Below, in pieces: positions 6,356-8,422 of a stretch of 8,422 bases of DNA. A model generated the notes under the pieces. That model was not told the origin of the DNA, searched no databases, and saw nothing but the letters and a program-made list of their open reading frames with translations. The stretch is from Candidatus Peribacteria bacterium (GTDB taxonomy: Bacteria; Patescibacteriota; Gracilibacteria; Peribacterales; Peribacteraceae): NCBI GenBank assembly GCA_903854455.1, contig CAINWJ010000037.1, forward strand, positions 1 through 8,422, written 5' to 3'. Each line of letters starts with the position of its first letter. Position 1 is the first letter of the stretch. Made by a program: the position numbers and the translations under genes.

Positions 6356-8022
6356 GAGATGGAATTGAGGTAACACTCTTCACAATACACAATCTCCGGT
6401 CTCGCCGGCGCGTAGCTCGTGGTCATCTCTTTCATGCACTTGTCACACGGTCTGTCCCAAAGTTGTCTGGGATTTCGCCGTTTCAATCTTGCCAGATGGC
6501 GCTCGATGAATGATCGCCCCGGTGGAGGGATCTTGAGCCTCTGGTACAACTTCAGTTCCTGCGGAATGATCTTGAAGGGCTTCCCGGTCGTTTCACACCG
6601 GAGGATCTGTTCGCAGATACTGTCATTGGTATCGTTGATGTCATCCGGCGGGACGATGGCTGTCGAGGGTGCATCGGGCAGTGCTTCGGGATTCCACCGC
6701 GCTCCGAGTGCGGTTCCATTTTTCTCCGTGAGCGGGAAGTAATCCTGCGCGATGGTCTGGTTGTACGCGAGTGGCGAGATCGACATCGGGAAGAACTCGC
6801 CCCACTCACCGGCCTTTCGCATGTGCTCAATGATTTTCGGAATGAGTTCCTCATACTCCTCTTTCGTGTACTGCTTGTTCAGGATGCAGTACTCGGCGTT
6901 CTTCATCGAGACGCAGCCGAAGCAATCTTTCGAGTGTCTGCAGTTGGAGCAGTACAGCAAGCGGGTGCAGTTGTAGGTGGAGACACTGAACGCGACCTGG
7001 TAGCTCCTGTCGCCGACTTCGATGCATTCGTACGCCTGCTCTACTGGGAATCCCCACGAGTAGCAGTCCATCGAATCTTTGGACTGGTGGAACCATGTGC
7101 AGTACTTGCAGTCTTCCAGATCCGAGACGTCGAAGCAGGAGGTGGCGTTCTTCGATCGCAGGATGCAGTTTCCTGTCGCTGCATCATTCATCTCACCGAG
7201 AGTGGCTCTGTGCGGGAACGTGAGTTTATGGGCATCAAATGTTTTCTGCCATGCAGTGACCGCACTCCGTTTCGTGAGTTTTAGAGCTCTGATTTTGCTG
7301 CGGTACTCGCCAGCGGTCAGCTGCTCATTCATGAAGACGTACTGCTTATTGACCAGGTTGACGGAGCCGAAGCACTCCTTGCAGCCGCGGCAGCCGAAGA
7401 GGAACTGCGAGGAGCTGCAGTGCACGCATTGCTCGGAGTACTGGAGGTCGTAGCAGCTGGTGCAGTCGATGCAGGCATAGCAGAGCTCGCAGTGATCGAC
7501 GAAGCTGCAGTCGATGCAGTCTTTCGAGTAGTTCACGAAGTTTCCGTACAGGCAGTCCTCGTCATGGTTAGCACCGGAGACCAAGTAGCAGTTCTTCATC
7601 CAGCTGGCGCAGTTGATGTAATCACAGTTCTCGACTGACGAGACTGATAAGGCCGGAACGGGGGTGTCGGCAAGCAGTTCGCGGAATTGATCGAAGAACG
7701 GTCGGTTGAAATCAAACGCACGTCCGGAGTCGAATGGCGACCACGCATCGGACCACCACTCATCGGTCGTGAACACTTTGCACGGCGCGTTCTGCGGAAA
7801 GTACGAGAGGATCGGCTTGCCGGTCAGGTCACTCTTCCGCTTGAAGAGGTGCAGTTCCGCACGCCAGACGAAGCGCCGTCGCATCCGGCAGAGCGGACAG
7901 AGTGTCGGCGGCGGAATGAGCAGCGTCTTGCCTCCAAACGTCGGCGATACTCGCTTATAAAACGCCAGATCTTCTGGAGCGATGATGAATGCCTGGGAGC
8001 AGGCTCTGCATTGTGCATTCAT
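6352..8022 (-). CDS. Cys-rich zinc-ribbon/12-residue-ladder protein, paralog 4 (first gene of the cluster)
   Basis: This protein has 556 residues from the ATG at 8022 and 39 cysteines. I chose this start over an in-frame GTG at 8046 because MNAQCRACSQAFIIAPEDL lines up with the paralogs' MPTCRHC / MPSCRHC starts, and because a plausible promoter would put the transcript start near or below 8046. The order is C5xxC8, C42PLC45, a degenerate second ribbon (SDLTGKP...TTDE), WWSDAW, then a ladder at 131-226 (KNCYLVSGANHD, EDCLYGNFVNYS, KDCIDCSFVDHC and so on). A second module ends CFGCVSMKNAEYCILNKQY, then EYEELIPKI, GEWGEFFP and an intact C-terminal CxxC-x17-CxxC (CDKC...CEEC). The stop TAG lies inside the GTAGAGACG palindrome at 6328-6355. 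The gene is divergent from the TrmB-type gene at 8106 and is the likely first gene of the transcript. Function is unknown. Confidence 0.9.
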   Translation of the reverse strand: MNAQCRACSQAFIIAPEDLAFYKRVSPTFGGKTLLIPPPTLCPLCRMRRRFVWRAELHLFKRKSDLTGKPILSYFPQNAPCKVFTTDEWWSDAWSPFDSGRAFDFNRPFFDQFRELLADTPVPALSVSSVENCDYINCASWMKNCYLVSGANHDEDCLYGNFVNYSKDCIDCSFVDHCELCYACIDCTSCYDLQYSEQCVHCSSSQFLFGCRGCKECFGSVNLVNKQYVFMNEQLTAGEYRSKIRALKLTKRSAVTAWQKTFDAHKLTFPHRATLGEMNDAATGNCILRSKNATSCFDVSDLEDCKYCTWFHQSKDSMDCYSWGFPVEQAYECIEVGDRSYQVAFSVSTYNCTRLLYCSNCRHSKDCFGCVSMKNAEYCILNKQYTKEEYEELIPKIIEHMRKAGEWGEFFPMSISPLAYNQTIAQDYFPLTEKNGTALGARWNPEALPDAPSTAIVPPDDINDTNDSICEQILRCETTGKPFKIIPQELKLYQRLKIPPPGRSFIERHLARLKRRNPRQLWDRPCDKCMKEMTTSYAPARPEIVYCEECYLNSIS

Positions 8023-8040
8023 GAGGAACCATGGAAAATG

Positions 8041-8087
8041 GCGCACTCTATATACAAAATTGGCAATGTCCTGTATAGTGTGCTTCC
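8041..8087. promoter_or_regulatory. Divergent, symmetric promoter pair with imperfect inverted repeat (possible operator)
   Basis: On the plus strand, TATACA (8051-8056) and TATAGT (8074-8079) are 17 bp apart. On the minus strand, TATACA (8077-8072) and TATATA (8054-8049) are also exactly 17 bp apart. Each -35-like box overlaps the other promoter's -10-like box. The arms form an imperfect inverted repeat (GCACTCTATATACA at 8043-8056 against GCACACTATACA on the complement of 8072-8083). Predicted transcript starts leave leaders of roughly 20 nt to 8106 and to 8022. The -35 boxes match only 4/6 of the consensus, so this is a reading of pattern, not proof. A dimeric regulator such as the TrmB-type product could bind here. 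Confidence 0.4.
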
Positions 8088-8105
8088 AGAAAGCACAACA
8101 GAAAT

Positions 8106-8422
8106 ATGATCAAACCATTCCTTCAGAAAATCGGCTTAAGCGAGAAGGAGATCCAGCTTTATCTGGCGTTGGCAGAACTCGGGATGCAGCCGGCATCGGC
8201 AGTCGCCCGGTACTGCGCCATCGACCGGATCGCCGCTTATAAGTTGCTCAAGCGAATGGCGGAGCAGGGGTACCTGACCGTTCATATCCAGAGCGGGACG
8301 CAGGCGTTTGGCGTTGCACCCGTCGAGGCGATTGTTGCCGCGATCGAGAAGAAGAAGTCGGATTGCGACGCGCTTTTAAGCAATGTTCCTGAGGTCGAGA
8401 AATTTCTCTCCGGCTTCGGTCA
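8106..8422 (+). CDS. TrmB-type winged-helix transcriptional regulator, N-terminal part (cut by window edge)
   Basis: The frame is open from the ATG at 8106 to the edge, 105 codons. The start MIKPFLQKIGLSEKEIQLYL, then LALAELGMQPASAVARYCAI and RIAAYKLLKRMAEQGYLTVH, is the typical TrmB-family helix-turn-helix: a G-LSEKE-YLAL helix, a recognition helix after ID, a wing at GYLT, then a charged helix (EAIVAAIEKKK) leading into the linker. An in-frame TAG at 8076-8078 rules out an upstream start. TrmB-type regulators are dimeric DNA-binding proteins that often respond to sugars or other small ligands through a C-terminal domain, which is outside this window. Its divergent placement 83 bp from the Cys-rich cluster makes it a candidate regulator of that cluster and of itself; this is inference from position. 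No clear Shine-Dalgarno is seen (AACAGAAAT before ATG). Confidence 0.8.
   Translation, partial: MIKPFLQKIGLSEKEIQLYLALAELGMQPASAVARYCAIDRIAAYKLLKRMAEQGYLTVHIQSGTQAFGVAPVEAIVAAIEKKKSDCDALLSNVPEVEKFLSGFG

Noticed and set aside
5569..6513. Long plus-strand open frame of 314 codons opposite paralogs 3 and 4
   Set aside because: It is rich in Ala and Val because TGC and GAC codons of the Cys-rich genes read as GCA and GTC on the other strand. It crosses the intergenic palindrome and has no recognisable domain.
8023..8046. N-terminal extension of paralog 4 from a GTG at 8046 (adds MRHFPWFL)
   Set aside because: The extension has no counterpart in the paralogs, and the ATG at 8022 aligns with their starts. 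The likely -10 box at 8049-8054 would place transcription start within or after the GTG.

Overview
The window carries one long minus-strand gene cluster with a divergent regulator at its right edge. Reading from right to left (direction of transcription), four tandem paralogous genes for cysteine-rich, zinc-ribbon-flanked proteins of 556-570 residues (8022-6352, 6300-4594, 4490-2796, 2704-992) are followed by a malate/L-lactate dehydrogenase-type oxidoreductase (Ldh_2 family) that starts at 946 and runs off the left edge. On the plus strand, a TrmB-type winged-helix regulator starts at 8106 and runs off the right edge. Gaps between the five minus-strand genes are 51, 103, 91 and 45 bp, with no clear terminator in any of them, so one operon is plausible. 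The 83 bp between the divergent starts hold a symmetric pair of back-to-back promoter-like elements.

The four paralogs are the centre of interest. Each has a CxxC/CPxC zinc-ribbon-like N-terminus, then a ladder of 12-residue units with cysteine at every third position, then a helical motif (CFG...K-Y-C/V...N-Q...EY), a second less regular ladder with the same closing motif, and a C-terminus that repeats the N-terminal fold signature and ends in a CxxC-x17-CxxC zinc ribbon. They hold 35-39 cysteines each and no signal peptide or membrane segment, so they are probably cytoplasmic. Their function is unknown; a metal- or cluster-binding beta-solenoid is an inference from the pattern.

Short repeats have shaped the locus. 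A 17-bp core (CCTTCGCCAAGGCTACG) of a small imperfect palindrome lies inside two of the paralogs in opposite orientation, each time at an in-frame indel of 10-11 residues relative to the sibling genes. A second palindrome, with GTAGAGACG arms, lies in two intergenic spacers, and one copy supplies a gene's stop codon. Two of the spacers also have G-runs of quadruplex type directly against the start codon.

Organism: the paralog type, the TrmB-type regulator, the standard use of TGA as stop and a GC content around 50-57% in the lines I counted fit a Patescibacteria/CPR genome, possibly a Peregrinibacteria-like lineage. This is from memory of such genomes and is only moderately supported. No RNA genes, CRISPR array or transposase were seen, and no gene-free stretch exceeds 103 bp.
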